A DNA stretch of 64,000 nucleotides from Acanthosepion pharaonis. Lineage: Eukaryota; Mollusca; Cephalopoda; Sepiida; Sepiidae. Below are positions 31,265 to 41,335 of this stretch, in pieces. Location: assembly GCA_903632075.3 (NCBI GenBank), contig CAHIKZ030004282.1, positions 2,199,130 to 2,263,129 on the forward strand, written 5' to 3'. Position 1 is the first letter of the stretch. Each line of letters starts with the position of its first letter. The notes under the pieces are model-generated. The model was not told where the DNA came from and did not search any database. It worked only from the letters and a program-made list of their open reading frames with translations. A program made the position numbers and the translations under genes.

Positions 31265-31276
31265 ATTAAGTAATGT

Positions 31277-31322
<46 letters not shown>
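30977..31322. repeat. compound (TA)n / (TTTA)n minisatellite
   Basis: TA runs (30977-31048, 31062-31085, 31206-31261, 31279-31322) are separated by four copies of 'TTTATTTA...AAGTAATGTGTTATA'. The unit 'TTTAAGTAATGTG(T)' occurs at about 31096, 31149, 31190 and 31262, so there is a higher-order tandem structure of 50-80 bp. Confidence 0.85.
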
Positions 31323-31329
31323 TCATAAA

Positions 31330-31870
31330 TAAATATATATATTTTTCCCTCTCGGGAATATAAAGTACCATCATTTATTAAGTCTCGCAAAAAACTTCTT
31401 TTCATATGAAGTAATATAGGAAAGACAATATTTGAAAGATTTTAGATATTGACTATTGAACCAACCTTTCTTCGGGCAAATTGTTAACTCCATTTTTATC
31501 AGAGGTTCTTACATTTATCAGCCGAAAACATTTCCTCTGGCAATTTTTTTAACAGTTTTTCTAGGAAATGATTTTTTTTTATTCCATTATTCTATTTCTT
31601 TACAAACCTGAATAAATAAATAAAAATAATCCATTGTCCCCATCAGTTGGAAAGAGTTGCCTTTTCGGAACAAAACGTATCACTAAAATTATTCAGTTTT
31701 GTTTGTCGCTATGAGAACTATTCATGCAATCTAATATTTATTTCATACAGAAATTAAATATCGCGATTTAAATTTCTTAAATGCGTTTCTATATCGCATT
31801 TAAGTTTGCATATACTCTAAAAAAATGAAAAATCTGTCGTAAACTGTTCTTTATCTACTAGAAAACGTTG
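31330..31870. other. AT-rich sequence with no recognised feature
   Basis: 'TTCGGAACAAAACGTATCACTAA' at about 31667 resembles 'TTGGAACAAAACGTATCCCTAA' at about 38838, hinting at a shared old repeat. Otherwise nothing. Confidence 0.45.
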
Positions 31871-31876
31871 AGTATC

Positions 31877-32109
31877 GACACTGTCGACATCACATGTTTC
31901 CAAGACCAAATTCCTCGTCTTGAAGTGAACAACATGTTTGAACCTACTTTATTTTCTACCAGAATCTACGATACTGTCGTCACCACACATTTCCAAGACC
32001 AAATTCCTCGTCTTGATGCGAACAACTTTCGAACTTCCATTTTCTACCAGAATCTACGACACTGTCGTCATCATACTTTTCCAAGACCAATTCCTCGTCT
32101 TAATGTCTG
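31877..32109. repeat. minisatellite, about 88-93 bp unit, 2.6 copies
   Basis: Unit starts at 31877, 31970 and 32058 (GA(C/T)ACTGTCGTC). Each unit contains TTTCCAAGACCAAATTCCTC, GTCTTGA(A/T)G and TTTCTACCAGAATCTACGA. Diverged by a few percent and small indels. The two 80-codon frames across it are by-products of a unit length near a multiple of three. Confidence 0.9.
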
Positions 32110-32114
32110 ATTGT

Positions 32115-32935
32115 TTTTATTCGCGTTCGACAAATCAGAATATATTTGGAAATTTGGAAAGTACTTACAAATTTTACTAATGAATTATGAGTTAACTAAT
32201 CAAGTTGGGACCTAGCTTGAATGGTAAGAAACTGCATCTGGAATTAGTTTACAGTCTCTTCTATCCGAAAGGATTTTTTTTCGTATATTTCAGAGTTTCA
32301 GGAATCAAACTGGCAAAGTGAGAATTCGCTTTCTTCATGAGGTTTCTCTTGAGAACTGGACCCAATGTGTCACCATCTGTATCAGGAATTTAACCTATAG
32401 CAATATGCAGTTTTCTTCTCTTCCTTTACATATAAAAATAGTGATCTGAATATTGCAGAAGCATGCATTTTTCTTCGAAGACTGGAAATTGAAATACAAA
32501 ATCTTAGAATGACGTACGCGCACAGGATAATGACAAGCTGAGAAAGAATCAATTACAATAATATGATAGAAAGTAACGGTAACAACGTTGCTTATGAAAC
32601 AAATACGCTACCTCCCCACACGCAAAACGAAATGAAAATGCATGATGGGAAATTAAAATAAATTAAACGGTATTCGGAACCGGAAGCAACATCAGTGTTG
32701 TCCTTGAAAATAAAAAGGCTAAGAAACAGATGGTAAAAGATTTTTTTTTCTCTATCTAACAGGAAAAATATCCCAAGTGTTTTATAAGAAAATAGCATTG
32801 AAAAAAAAAAATCATGCAATAAACTAATAAAATAAGTAAACAAATTTGTTTGCTTGGAAAAGGAGAATTTGAAAAAAAAAAGTGATTGAAAAAATTAGAG
32901 AGACAGAAATAGAAGAAATTGCCGTATCAAACCCA
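32115..32935. other. no recognised feature
   Basis: AT-rich. A hydrophobic 83-codon frame (32592-32843, -) has no recognised motif. Confidence 0.45.
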
Positions 32936-32949
32936 GTTCTTAAAATTGG

Positions 32950-33252
32950 ATGAAATTCAATCAATATATTTGGCTTGTGATATTCAAAAGGAATGGCTCA
33001 GAAAGTCTGGATGTTTACCGGAGACCAGGAGATAAACTGATATCAATCAACCACTGCTACACAGACAAAATAGGTGAATATTTTTCGGAAATTCTGAACA
33101 GAAAGAAGTCGAATATATTACAGCTGCTTTTAGGCATCACCACGGAACCACCGTTATCAAAACCACAACTCGGACAGTGTTCCATATTTGGAGGCACCGT
33201 ATCAGAAATAAATTGCGTTGACGAAACTCCTGCGAGTATCATCGTAGAATAA
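32950..33252 (+). CDS. unrecognised 100-codon open frame
   Basis: It starts at ATG 32950 and ends in TAA at 33250-33252. The product is about 100 residues with ordinary composition (for example VYRRPGDKLISINHCYTDKI). I recognise no domain. There is a competing 74-codon frame on the other strand. It could be an exon of a host gene or a chance frame; there is no promoter or splice evidence that decides this. Confidence 0.15.
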   Translation: MKFNQYIWLVIFKRNGSESLDVYRRPGDKLISINHCYTDKIGEYFSEILNRKKSNILQLLLGITTEPPLSKPQLGQCSIFGGTVSEINCVDETPASIIVE

Positions 33253-33381
33253 TGATTAAACAAATTAGATTCACAGACCATTACTACGGTAGTGAGCTAG
33301 AGTCTTACATTCTGCTGAGTATAGTGCAGCATAGAGTTGCTAGACTGATTGACTTTCGGGAACTCAGCTGTCTAATTTTTG

Positions 33382-33960
33382 GCCGATCATGGCTCTCCCC
33401 AAGTTTCTATCCTTTCTGTCTTTTCGCTATCTCTCATAATCACTGTTCTGTTAACCATTGACAGAAGCTTCTTCTTCTTCTTCTTCTTCTGTGTCTCGTG
33501 TCCCTTCAGAACGTGCTCGATTATGACTCTCCACAATTTCCTGTTTTTTGAAGCGCTCATAAATTTTGACTTTGCCAAACACACGCACCTTCTCGTATGT
33601 GCAATGTACTTTCATGATGTGGCCGATTCTAACTCTCCTGTACTTTTCTCGTTCTTAGTAAATTTCCTAATTTCTGTACTGTCAACCGTTTATACATACT
33701 TCTTCTTGTTGTTTTATGTCCCGTAACCCTTAAGGACGTATGCGATCATGGTCCTCCACAACTTTCTGTCCTTTCTCGTCCTTTTCTGTCTTTGCTTTCT
33801 CTCCAAATCTCTGTTCAGCTAAACATTTACACATGACCATTAGGTATGGTGTGTGCTGCTTTCCTCTGTTCCACTTGCCTTCAGTACGTCTTGTGAGTGT
33901 CAATTTTTCTAAGCTCTCTTTCCTCATTATACGCCTAATCTTACTGCGTTTTCAATATTG
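33382..33960 (-). pseudogene. RTE-like LINE 3' end, with diverged tandem units
   Basis: The - strand from 33927 reads MRKESLEKLTLTRRTEGKWN, RGKQHTPYLMVMCKCLAEQ, then VVEDHDRIR, and further along NRKLWRVIIEHVLKGHET. This is the 'MRKExLExLxLTGRIEGKRxRGRQRxxYL...WRxMIAxVLxGHGT' C-terminus of RTE-type RTs. The last block recurs four times at about 33382, 33509, 33623 and 33741 (spacing 114-127), so the end of the ORF has been tandemly duplicated. A (GAA)n tail (33468-33488) ends one unit. Confidence 0.7.
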
Positions 33961-34004
33961 CTACTTGCAACTTTGAGGGGCATTTAAAAAAATTAAATAA
34001 ATAC

Positions 34005-34400
34005 ATGAACATGGCCGAGTTCGTATTCTGATCATGAGACTCGGGTTCGAATCTCACCACGGTCGATTTATCAGTAGGTTATCGGACTGGAGGGGTTGAT
34101 CACAGCGTGCGGCACCTTTGGAAACTGCCTGAAAACCATACCACGGGTTTACTCAAGACTTGTGAGTGAAATTAGGTAGACGAAACCCTTGGGAGTCGTC
34201 GATAGCTAGCACGAAATCACCAGTTATCGGGGCCGAGGGCTTGAGCGTGCTGGCCTTGTTCAAATTGTTGACCACGCTAGATAAAACGCTCCTTTCCCAG
34301 AAATTGTAACCATGGTCTGTTCAGCATAGTTTCAGTATAAACCACAGGTGAAATCTGTGGGTGTTGAATAAATACAAATGTGCCTGAGCCAGCATCTGCG
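34005..34400 (+). repeat. tRNA-derived SINE of a second family (B-box at about 34052)
   Basis: 'ATGGCCGAGTTCGTATTCTGATCATGAGACTCGGGTTCGAATCTC' looks like a tRNA 5' half plus B-box (GGTTCGAATCTC). It is followed by a GC-richer body (GCGTGCGGCACCTTTGGAAACTGCC, CACGAAATCACCAGTTATCGGG) and an end 'GTGTTGAATAAATACAAATG'. It is unlike family A and is single-copy in this window. Confidence 0.65.
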
Positions 34401-34569
34401 ATAGGGATTGGCTTGCAGTCCTAATAGACGGGTATCCTCGAATACGAGTGACCAGCTATACATATACAGGCACATATCGGAATACAGTTAAGCTAATGGA
34501 ATCATATTATGACAAAGTACATTATGGTAAAGTAATTATCAATCCACCCTACATAGATAGATATATATA

Positions 34570-35001
34570 TTATTAATAGAAATCTTATAAGTATAAGAAA
34601 CTATACTCGCTCGGAAACCTTCGGTATCTTGATTTGAAAATAAACAAGGCAATACCAAAGGGAAAAAGGCGGTTCGTCAGGGAAGGCTGGCTTCCCTGAC
34701 GATCCGCTTAGGTGAAAACTTGGTAGGTTTGTCTGGCTCTCTAGGTTTAACTAGGTCTGCTCTACTTATTGTATTGAGCACTTTATTCAGTTATTTTGGG
34801 TACTCGCCTCGGGTTTTTTTTTTCTTTGGGCTTTGGACTTGCATGCTGGACGATTACTTTCAGCTAGCGTACAGGTTCTTGGTTCTTTCTTTTTTTATAC
34901 ATTTTTCCCTTTGGTATTGGTTTGATTATTTGCAAATCAAGATACCGAAGGTTTTCCGAGCGAGTATAGTTTCTTATACTTACAAAATTACTATTAATAA
35001 T
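34570..35001. repeat. head-to-head inverted pair of repeat E
   Basis: The left arm 34570-34664 (TATTAATAGAAATCTTATAA ... AATACCAAAGGG) is the inverse of the right arm 34906-35001 (CCCTTTGGTATTGG ... ACTATTAATAATA). Where the inverted and forward copies meet (about 34674-34707) they form a small perfect hairpin, CGTCAGGGAAG-GCTGG-CTTCCCTGACG. The left, inverted copy has an internal deletion of about 220 bp compared with the right copy. Confidence 0.85.
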
Positions 35002-35130
35002 AATCCAGCTCTAGGCTACCCTATCGAGCACTTTTTAAAATCGACTAATATGGAGGCCAGCCTTCCCTGACGATCCGCTTATGTGAAACCTTGGTAGGTT
35101 TGTCTGTCTCTCTTAGCTTAACTAGATAGA
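34683..35130 (+). repeat. repeat E, about 370-bp unit with direct terminal repeats (copy 1)
   Basis: 'CTTCCCTGACGATCCGCTTA' starts at about 34692 and again at about 35060, each followed by 'GGTAGGTTTGTCTG(G/T)CTCTC'. This gives a unit of 370 bp with a partial second unit. The interior has GGGTACTCGCCTCGGG and T-rich runs. It is either a short tandem satellite or an element with direct terminal repeats. A second locus at 40147-40570 has the same layout (unit 373 bp). Confidence 0.8.
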
Positions 35131-35530
35131 TATATAAATAGACAGATAGACACAGAAGTTATGTTCGTTTCATGCTACAAAGATATCAGGTGTACCTGGT
35201 GTTCGACGTTGCTTGATTTGCCTGTTTAATGGCATATCAACTCCTTATAGGTCATTTAATACCGAAATTTAATTTTCTTGGGAACTTTGAAGTAATGCAA
35301 ATACGATATATGTTATTCTGCTTTCACAATTGAAAACATGGTAAATGATACGGAGCTTTTATGCATATACATATTTGTGTGATCATGATTGCTAGAGATA
35401 TGTGATATGTGAGTTTTAGGTTATACTTTTGTTGAAGTTATATTTTAGAATACATTTTGATTTCTTTAAGAATTTGTAGGATATTATATGGATTAATGTC
35501 ATGAAAGAGTTCTTTCATATTGGTTGTTTG
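35130..35530 (+). repeat. segment duplicated at 40570-41000
   Basis: It shares 'AGATAGACACAGAA', 'TATGTTCGTTTCATGCTA', 'CAACTCCTTATAGGTCATTTAATACCGAAATTTAA', 'GCAAATACGATATATGTTATTCTGCTTTCA' and 'GATACGGAGCTTTTATGCATATACATAT' with the other locus, in the same order apart from the scrambled part. Part of it (GGCATATCAACTCC...CCGAAATTTAA) is repeat C. Confidence 0.8.
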
Positions 35531-35539
35531 GTTGGTTGC

Positions 35540-35890
35540 TTTTGTTTAGCGGCATATCAACACCTCTATGGGTTATTTAATGACGACATTTAAATATTTT
35601 GAACACAGGTTTATGGCTTCACCTAAAAATGTATTGAACGCAATTGTCTGCCTTCAACTACAGATAAAATGTATTGTTAGTAATTTTACGATAAAATATA
35701 TTTCTGGTCAATTTCCTGGAAAATATATTGTTCGTTATTTTACTATGGAAATGTCTTATTGAAGCTGCCGTTCATTACGAACTGTTAAAACATGGAAGGA
35801 CCATCACTTATTGATCAGTTAACTATGAATATGTATCGTTGGTAATTTTGCTATAAATATTTATTGTTGGTAATATTTTATATAGAAATC
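35540..35890 (+). repeat. dispersed repeat C, copy 3, with degenerate tail
   Basis: 'TTAGCGGCATATCAACACCTCTATGGGTTATTTAATG' is the inverse of 16345-16375. It is followed by repeated 'ATTGTT(A/C)GT(A/T)ATTTTAC(G/T)AT(A/G)' units down to about 35880, like the tail at 15640-15800. Confidence 0.65.
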
Positions 35891-36082
35891 TATTTTTGTT
35901 TTTTTTTTTTTACTTTAAAAATAATTTTTATACTTTAATAGAGAATTGTTTGGGTTTTGGGGTTCACTATTTGGCCATGGATGGAAGCCTAACAATAATA
36001 ATAATAACAACTCCACATCTCAGAAATTCATGTATCAAAGATATATATTTGGCCACAGATATTTACTTCGGCAGAGATCGAG

Positions 36083-36086
36083 TCTA

Positions 36087-36160
<74 letters not shown>

Positions 36161-36201
36161 TATGAAAAACTAGATAATCCGTATGGGTAGACCCAAGGAG
36201 G

Positions 36202-36255
<54 letters not shown>

Positions 36256-36409
36256 CATAGATATATATTTGGCCATCGATATAGATATAGATATATATTT
36301 GGCCATAGATAGCTATATAGATATTCGGCCATGCATATATATTTGGGCATAGATAGCTCTATAGATATTTAGCCATAGATATATATTTGGCCATAGATGG
36401 GACCCTAAC

Positions 36410-36479
<70 letters not shown>

Positions 36480-36521
36480 TATGAAAAAACTTGATAATAC
36501 GTATGGGGAGACTCAAGGAGG

Positions 36522-36552
<31 letters not shown>

Positions 36553-36580
36553 GCCATAGATATATTTTTGGCCATAGATG
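36083..36580. repeat. compound minisatellite: (TA)n blocks plus 'TTTGGCCATAGATATATA' units
   Basis: TA runs (36103-36156, 36205-36251, 36413-36475, 36521-36549) alternate with two inverted-type spacers ('ATAATCCGTATGGGTAGACCCAAGGAGGATA' at about 36174 and 'ATAATACGTATGGGGAGACTCAAGGAGGATA' at about 36494) and at least eight TTTGGCCATAGAT-like units. The spacer also occurs inverted at 30930-30965. Long Tyr-Ile frames are artefacts. Confidence 0.85.
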
Positions 36581-36584
36581 CCCC

Positions 36585-36735
36585 TGCCCACCTAACAGGT
36601 GGCACCATGCTGGGTCATGTTGACACTGGAAACAGGAGCAATTAAGAAGTGATTCTACGCTCCTCAAAATCTCCAGATCTGATGCCTTGTTGCTGGATGT
36701 AGTTTATCGTCATACCCAGGACTACGGCTCGATTT
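36585..36735 (-). repeat. dispersed repeat B, copy 3, reverse
   Basis: 'GGAGCAATTAAGAAGTGATTCTACGCTCCTCAAAATCTCCAGATC', then 'GCCTTGTTGCTGGATGTAGTTTATCGTCAT', is the inverse of the 14430-14540 region. Confidence 0.7.
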
Positions 36736-36994
36736 GCTAATGCGTATAATCTATTCGAAATGATTTCTAGCGGTCACTGAAACTACTTATATCTACATCT
36801 ATGGGACAAAAAGCCTAGCGTTGCTTTGTGAATTTGGTGACGAAGTAATTATTAGTTCAATCCTTGCTGCAGGCAGAGCGTGGTTGGACTCTAGTGAAAC
36901 AGGGCGTGCAATAACTGATCAATACTAAAAAAAAAGAATTAGATGAGATATCACGAGGCACGGGCAGTGGAAGAAGAACACTCTAATACGGGGG

Positions 36995-37150
36995 ATTAAA
37001 TAAACGGTTCAATTTGGAATTCTTTTCTGATTGACATTCGCCTGATGAAAGGCCGGGGGCGGTGGAATGGCCAAAACCATGTGATAACAACTACAAGGGT
37101 GGGGACAATAGACTGCATGGAAATATTGTAAATAATAATAATAATAATTC
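36995..37150 (+). repeat. hammerhead-like repeat, mutated copy
   Basis: 'TTAAATAAACGGTTCAATTTGGAATTC' leads into CTGATGA (37042-37048), 'AAGGCCGGG...GGAATGGCC' (stem II) and then AAAACCATGTGATAA, where GAAAC is expected. It is homologous to the cores at 17008 and 25252, but the GAAA box is mutated to AAAA, so it would not cleave. It is followed by 'GGGGACAATAGACTGCATGG', the family tail. Confidence 0.6.
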
Positions 37151-37282
37151 CACATCCCAGAAATTCATATATAAAAGACATATTTGGTCATGTTTATTAT
37201 TTAAAAAAAATACAGTTTTCAATGTATGCACATGTTGGAATATACTACAGTTTATGGAAATATATTATCGGAAAGTAATTCA

Positions 37283-37302
37283 AAATACAAACTAGATAGA
37301 TC

Positions 37303-37343
<41 letters not shown>

Positions 37344-37358
37344 GAAGGAAAATGTGAG

Positions 37359-37396
<38 letters not shown>

Positions 37397-37410
37397 GAAG
37401 GAAAATGTGG

Positions 37411-37445
<35 letters not shown>

Positions 37446-37459
37446 GAAGGAAAATGTGG

Positions 37460-37504
<45 letters not shown>

Positions 37505-37563
37505 GTCGATCTGCAGAGTAAACCCAAACGAGATAGACAGATAGATAGATAGATAGATAGATA
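37283..37563. repeat. (GATA)n minisatellite with regular 'GGAAGGAAAATGTG' interruptions
   Basis: Runs of 8-12 GATA units are interrupted three times by GATAGGAAGGAAAATGTG(AGA or GTA), giving a higher-order unit of about 50-60 bp, then a final run after a unique 25-bp spacer. No coding sense. Confidence 0.95.
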
Positions 37564-38221
37564 GAAAGGTAGTTGATGCTATGGCTCGACGTGTTAAATT
37601 ACAAAATTCTTCCGGAAAGGCTTCTTAGGGGTCACTAAAAATCTGTGTGTCCCTTACCCAAATGTCAGTCCTCGAGCAGAAATAACTGGCTGTCAACCGT
37701 CGATATTCAAGTAACATACCAAAATTCATACATCATATTTATTCCCCCGCGGAAACTTGACCGCGTCCCGCGGTCACAATAACACTTTCGGAAAGAGAAA
37801 GTTTTCAAGCACAGAAAACAATTGGCTACACATCTTTGCAACCGAATTTATTCTTCCGTTTTATTTCCCCGGAAACTGTAACATATTTAAGAAAAGTACA
37901 ATACTTTGCAAGGAAAGTAAAGTACATCATGGAACAAAATGACATCCTTGGAAAAAAAAAAAGAAGTTTTTTTTTAGCTACAAAACATTATCTGTCCGCA
38001 TAGTTATTAACATGGACTACGCATTTTCGTAAGAAACGAAGAAATGTTTTCATGTCGGCATCGTAAACGTGGTATGCCGGACACATCGTTAAAATTACGT
38101 AACTGGTATTCTAAGTTCGAGCCGCTTTTCGCTGATCTCTTTTTTTTAAAAAATCATTACAAACCAAGAAGGTAATAAAACCACTAAGGTTTAAGGCGTT
38201 GCTTGATGTAAAAAAAGAACT

Positions 38222-38460
38222 TTAGTGAGGAGAAAGAACAATAAAACAACATGTTTTAGGGAGACGAAGATGGCGATTGGCATTGCGTTTACATTTTCGA
38301 AGATTGTTGCTGGCAAGGAAGAAAGAAATCAAGGAAAAAATTACAAGAAAAGAAACTATTAGAATAGAATTTGCTAGGTTGTATTTAGCTTGTTCAGCAC
38401 CAAAAACAGTGAGACCTAGTTGCCAATCTAGCAGCGAGCTTAAATTCATCATCTATAGTG
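38222..38460 (-). pseudogene. CR1/Jockey-like LINE C-terminal tip, reverse
   Basis: The - strand frame starts MMNLSSLLDWQLGLTVF, like 'MNLSVLLRWHLDPTLS' at 23151. It ends FLASNNLRKCKRNANRHLRL, matching 'xxYNLQxFKCNVNRHLxL'. The frame is open for 76 codons. Confidence 0.7.
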
Positions 38461-38464
38461 TTAC

Positions 38465-39720
38465 CTTTGATAAAAAATGGTCCACCCTGATCGCCTTGTT
38501 ATTCAATTGCGGTGATTTTAATTTAAACGTTCTAAAACTAATGCCACAGAAATATCCCTTTATTCTTATAAAATATTTTCAACTACACTCTCAAAATTTG
38601 TACGAATTCACTTTTTCGTATTACTGTGCGATTTAGTTAAATATTTACATAGGTCGTTTTAAAAAACGCAATTTAAATTTGAGCGTCTAAGTAAACGATT
38701 ATTGTATATCCCCCATGTTCTTCCTTGGGCCTTATGTAGGAAGAATATCATTGTAAAAAAAAAACAAGTTTTCTCCTCAGTTATATATTAGGCAAAATTT
38801 CATCAATAAAACTTTTATTAATCTGAAAAAATTCCTTCTTGGAACAAAACGTATCCCTAAGAAGCATATTCGATTTTAAAATTCGCTTAACCACTTTGAG
38901 AATTTCCCGTAAAATTTTTTTAATATGGAATTTAAAATTTTTGTTCTATGTGATTTAAATTTCATTGTGTTTTTGCCTCTGATATATACATACCTGTACT
39001 GTAAAAAAAAGTTATTGTTATATGCAAAATATCTTTGTAATCTGTTAATTAATTCTTAAAATCACCCAGTGTTTACTTATGATCGACATTCAAATAAAAA
39101 TATAAAGATTTTCGTAAAGTCGAATTGTGGGCTAAACATCCAAGAAAGAACTAAGGTTGATGGTTAGGAAACTGCGTTCAGGATAAGTTTAACTTCACTT
39201 CTATCCTCTCAATTATAAAAACATTGACTTGTTTCAACATGGAATTACACGGTAAATCCGTATGTTTCCTCATCCTCATCATGACTGCTCGTTTCTATGT
39301 TTTGTGGAGTGATTTCACAGTGGAGGCTTGTATTCGTTCTAAGTCGGTCCTAAAATAGGTTCGACGTACAAAACGTTAGGAACTTCATATAATAAGTATA
39401 ACGCAGAGAAATCTAGTGGTGGTCGCTGATACTTTAGTATCCGACTAACGGTCGTCCGGCATCGACTGACTGGCCCACTCAGCGACCGCTCGTTACTATT
39501 ACTACTACTACATTATAGGCGGGAGAGTCTATTAACTATAGAATAGGTGTGTTCCACTATAACACTATGGCTATATGATCAGAACTATTTGTGTCTCTTC
39601 AAAACTCACAGAACAAAACCTATGTTTTATACTTCAACTATGTTGAGCGGACCTTGTTCCATTTCAAGTACGTGTCACAGATTTTGAATTCAAAGTCTTG
39701 TTGCCGACAACGGCTAAAGA
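38465..39720. other. no recognised feature
   Basis: AT-rich. A short inverted word at 39400-39440 (GATACTTTAGTATCCGAC) and a (CTA)n run near 39498 are the only structure noticed. Confidence 0.45.
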
Positions 39721-39734
39721 GTCTCTTCGATCCC

Positions 39735-39890
39735 ACGATTTAACCCATAGATGGGTGGAGAAGAGATGGGCGGATTCCCCGCGGTTATTTATACGAAAGT
39801 GAATGTAATGAACTTGACCGGAATTTGACCTCGGCACGCTGGTTCTTTGTTTCGAGCGTCTAACCGTTTCACAGATTGCACAGTTTAATT
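39735..39890 (-). repeat. tRNA-derived SINE (family A), reverse, diverged
   Basis: 'ACCCATAGATGGGTGGAGAAGAGATGGGCGGATTCC' body on the left and 'CGGAATTTGACCTCGGCACGCTGG' head on the right. Same order as the other reversed copies. Confidence 0.65.
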
Positions 39891-40146
39891 ATGAAAACTA
39901 AAATAATTGGATACCTCATAAGAATTCGCTTAAGAATCATGCACAATGTTTTACCCCAGGCAAAAATCTTTTTATCCAGGAATGGCAACCTTACATTTTT
40001 GTATCGCATTGTTGCAGGTGATGAAAAATAGGTTTTGCATGTCAACAGAAAATGAAAAAAAAAAAAAACATTTATCACAAAGTGAGAAACCAGAGAGAAA
40101 GCAAAGAAGAAACTACAAAAAAAAAAACAAAAAACGGATTGAATGG

Positions 40147-40570
40147 AGGCCAGCCTTCCCTGACGATCCGCTTTGGTGAAACCTTGGTAGGTTTGTCTGG
40201 CTCTCTAGGTTTAACTAGGTCTGTTATACTCATTGTATTGACCACTTTATTTAGTTGTTTTGGGTACTCGCATCGGGTTTTTTTTTCTTTGGGCTTTGGA
40301 CTTGCGTGCTGGACGATTACTTTCAGCTAACGTACAGGTTCTTGGTTTTTTCTTTTTTTATACCTTTTTTACCTTTGGTATTGATTTGATTATTTGCAAA
40401 TCAAGATACCGAAGGTTTTCCGAGCTAGTATAGTTTCTTATACTTACAAAATTTCTATTAATAATAATCCAGCTCTAGGCTACCCGATCGAGCACTTTTT
40501 TTAAATCGACTAATATGGAGGCCAGCCTTTCCTGACGATCCGCTTAGGGTTAGTTTGAAAACTAGATAGA
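40147..40570 (+). repeat. repeat E, copy 2 (373-bp unit plus partial second unit)
   Basis: 'GGAGGCCAGCCTTCCCTGAC' begins at about 40145 and again at about 40514. The interior matches 34700-35050 closely (GGGTACTCGCATCGGG, GGACTTGCGTGCTGGACG). The second unit breaks off after 'GATCCGCTTAGGGTTAG', where the interleaved segment starts. Confidence 0.85.
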
Positions 40571-41005
40571 TATATAGTAGGTTTGTCTGTTTCATCAAAA
40601 TATCTTACCTGGTGCTCGACGTTAACTAGATAGATATATAGATAGACAGATAGACACAGAATTCTGTTATGTTCGTTTCATGCTATACAAAAATATCGTG
40701 ATTGCTAGAGATATGTGTACCTGGTTTTGTTATACTTTTATCGACGTTGTATTTTGATTTTGCCTGTTTATATGGATTAATGTCATGAATAGTTCTTTCA
40801 ACTCCTTATAGGTCATTTAATACCGAAATTTAAAATTTTCTTGGGAATTTTGAAGTAACGCAAATACGATATATGTTATTCTGCTTTCATTGTCTGCCGT
40901 TCAATTGCAGAAAACATCGACTAAACGAAGAATTAAACGATACGGAGCTTTTATGCATATACATATTTTGTGATCAGCAGGTTATGGATTACATCATTTT
41001 GTCGT
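40570..41005 (+). repeat. interleaved (scrambled) copy of 35100-35520
   Basis: Short blocks from two separate parts of the other copy alternate here. ATATCGTGATTGCTAGAG (from about 35385) sits before TGTACCTGG (from about 35190), then GTTATACTTTTAT (from about 35420), CGACGTTG (35205), GATTTTGCCTGTTTA (35216) and TATGGATTAATGTCATGAA (about 35488), before order is restored at CAACTCCTTATAGG (35238). This may be repeated template switching or an assembly/consensus artefact. Confidence 0.65.
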
Positions 41006-41006
41006 A

Positions 41007-41270
41007 CAATATTTATTGTTTTATAAAAACAAATAAGGCAACAAGGCCAACAAGGGGGGATTGGGGAATGACGTTCTTCTTTCTGTCATTAATCTAAAAC
41101 TTAGCTAGTCACAGACACTGACCCAGACATGCCAACAATAAACCAATCACCAAAACATCACATTCATTAGAACTCCTACCATTCTTACTACGTCCAACCA
41201 TAATACCTCAGTTTCTCTATGACGTCCTAACTAGTCCCCATATGTACAAATATTGTTCATGGGGGAGGGT
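41007..41270 (-). mobile_element. 5'-truncated Tx1-like LINE (array copy 0)
   Basis: It starts with the family's 3' terminus (CAATATTTATTGTT at 41007) and matches the 3' UTR of copies 2-4 (GGGGATTGGGGAATGACG, AATCTAAAACTTAGCTAGT, TTTCTCTATGACGTCCTA) up to 'CATGGGGGAGGGTC' near 41268, corresponding to about 48447 in copy 2. No ORF. A 65-base unrelated piece (41271-41335), including AGCGAGCAATGTCGCTC, separates it from copy 1. Confidence 0.85.
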
Positions 41271-41335
41271 CTCCTGCCCGTAGGAAGAGATTTTAACCGA
41301 ACAGTCGCACCAAATTAGCGAGCAATGTCGCTCAA

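Noticed and set aside
37283..37563. Regularly interrupted repeat resembling a CRISPR array
   Set aside because: The repeat is (GATA)n and the 'spacers' are identical copies of GGAAGGAAAATGTG. It is a higher-order microsatellite in an animal genome.
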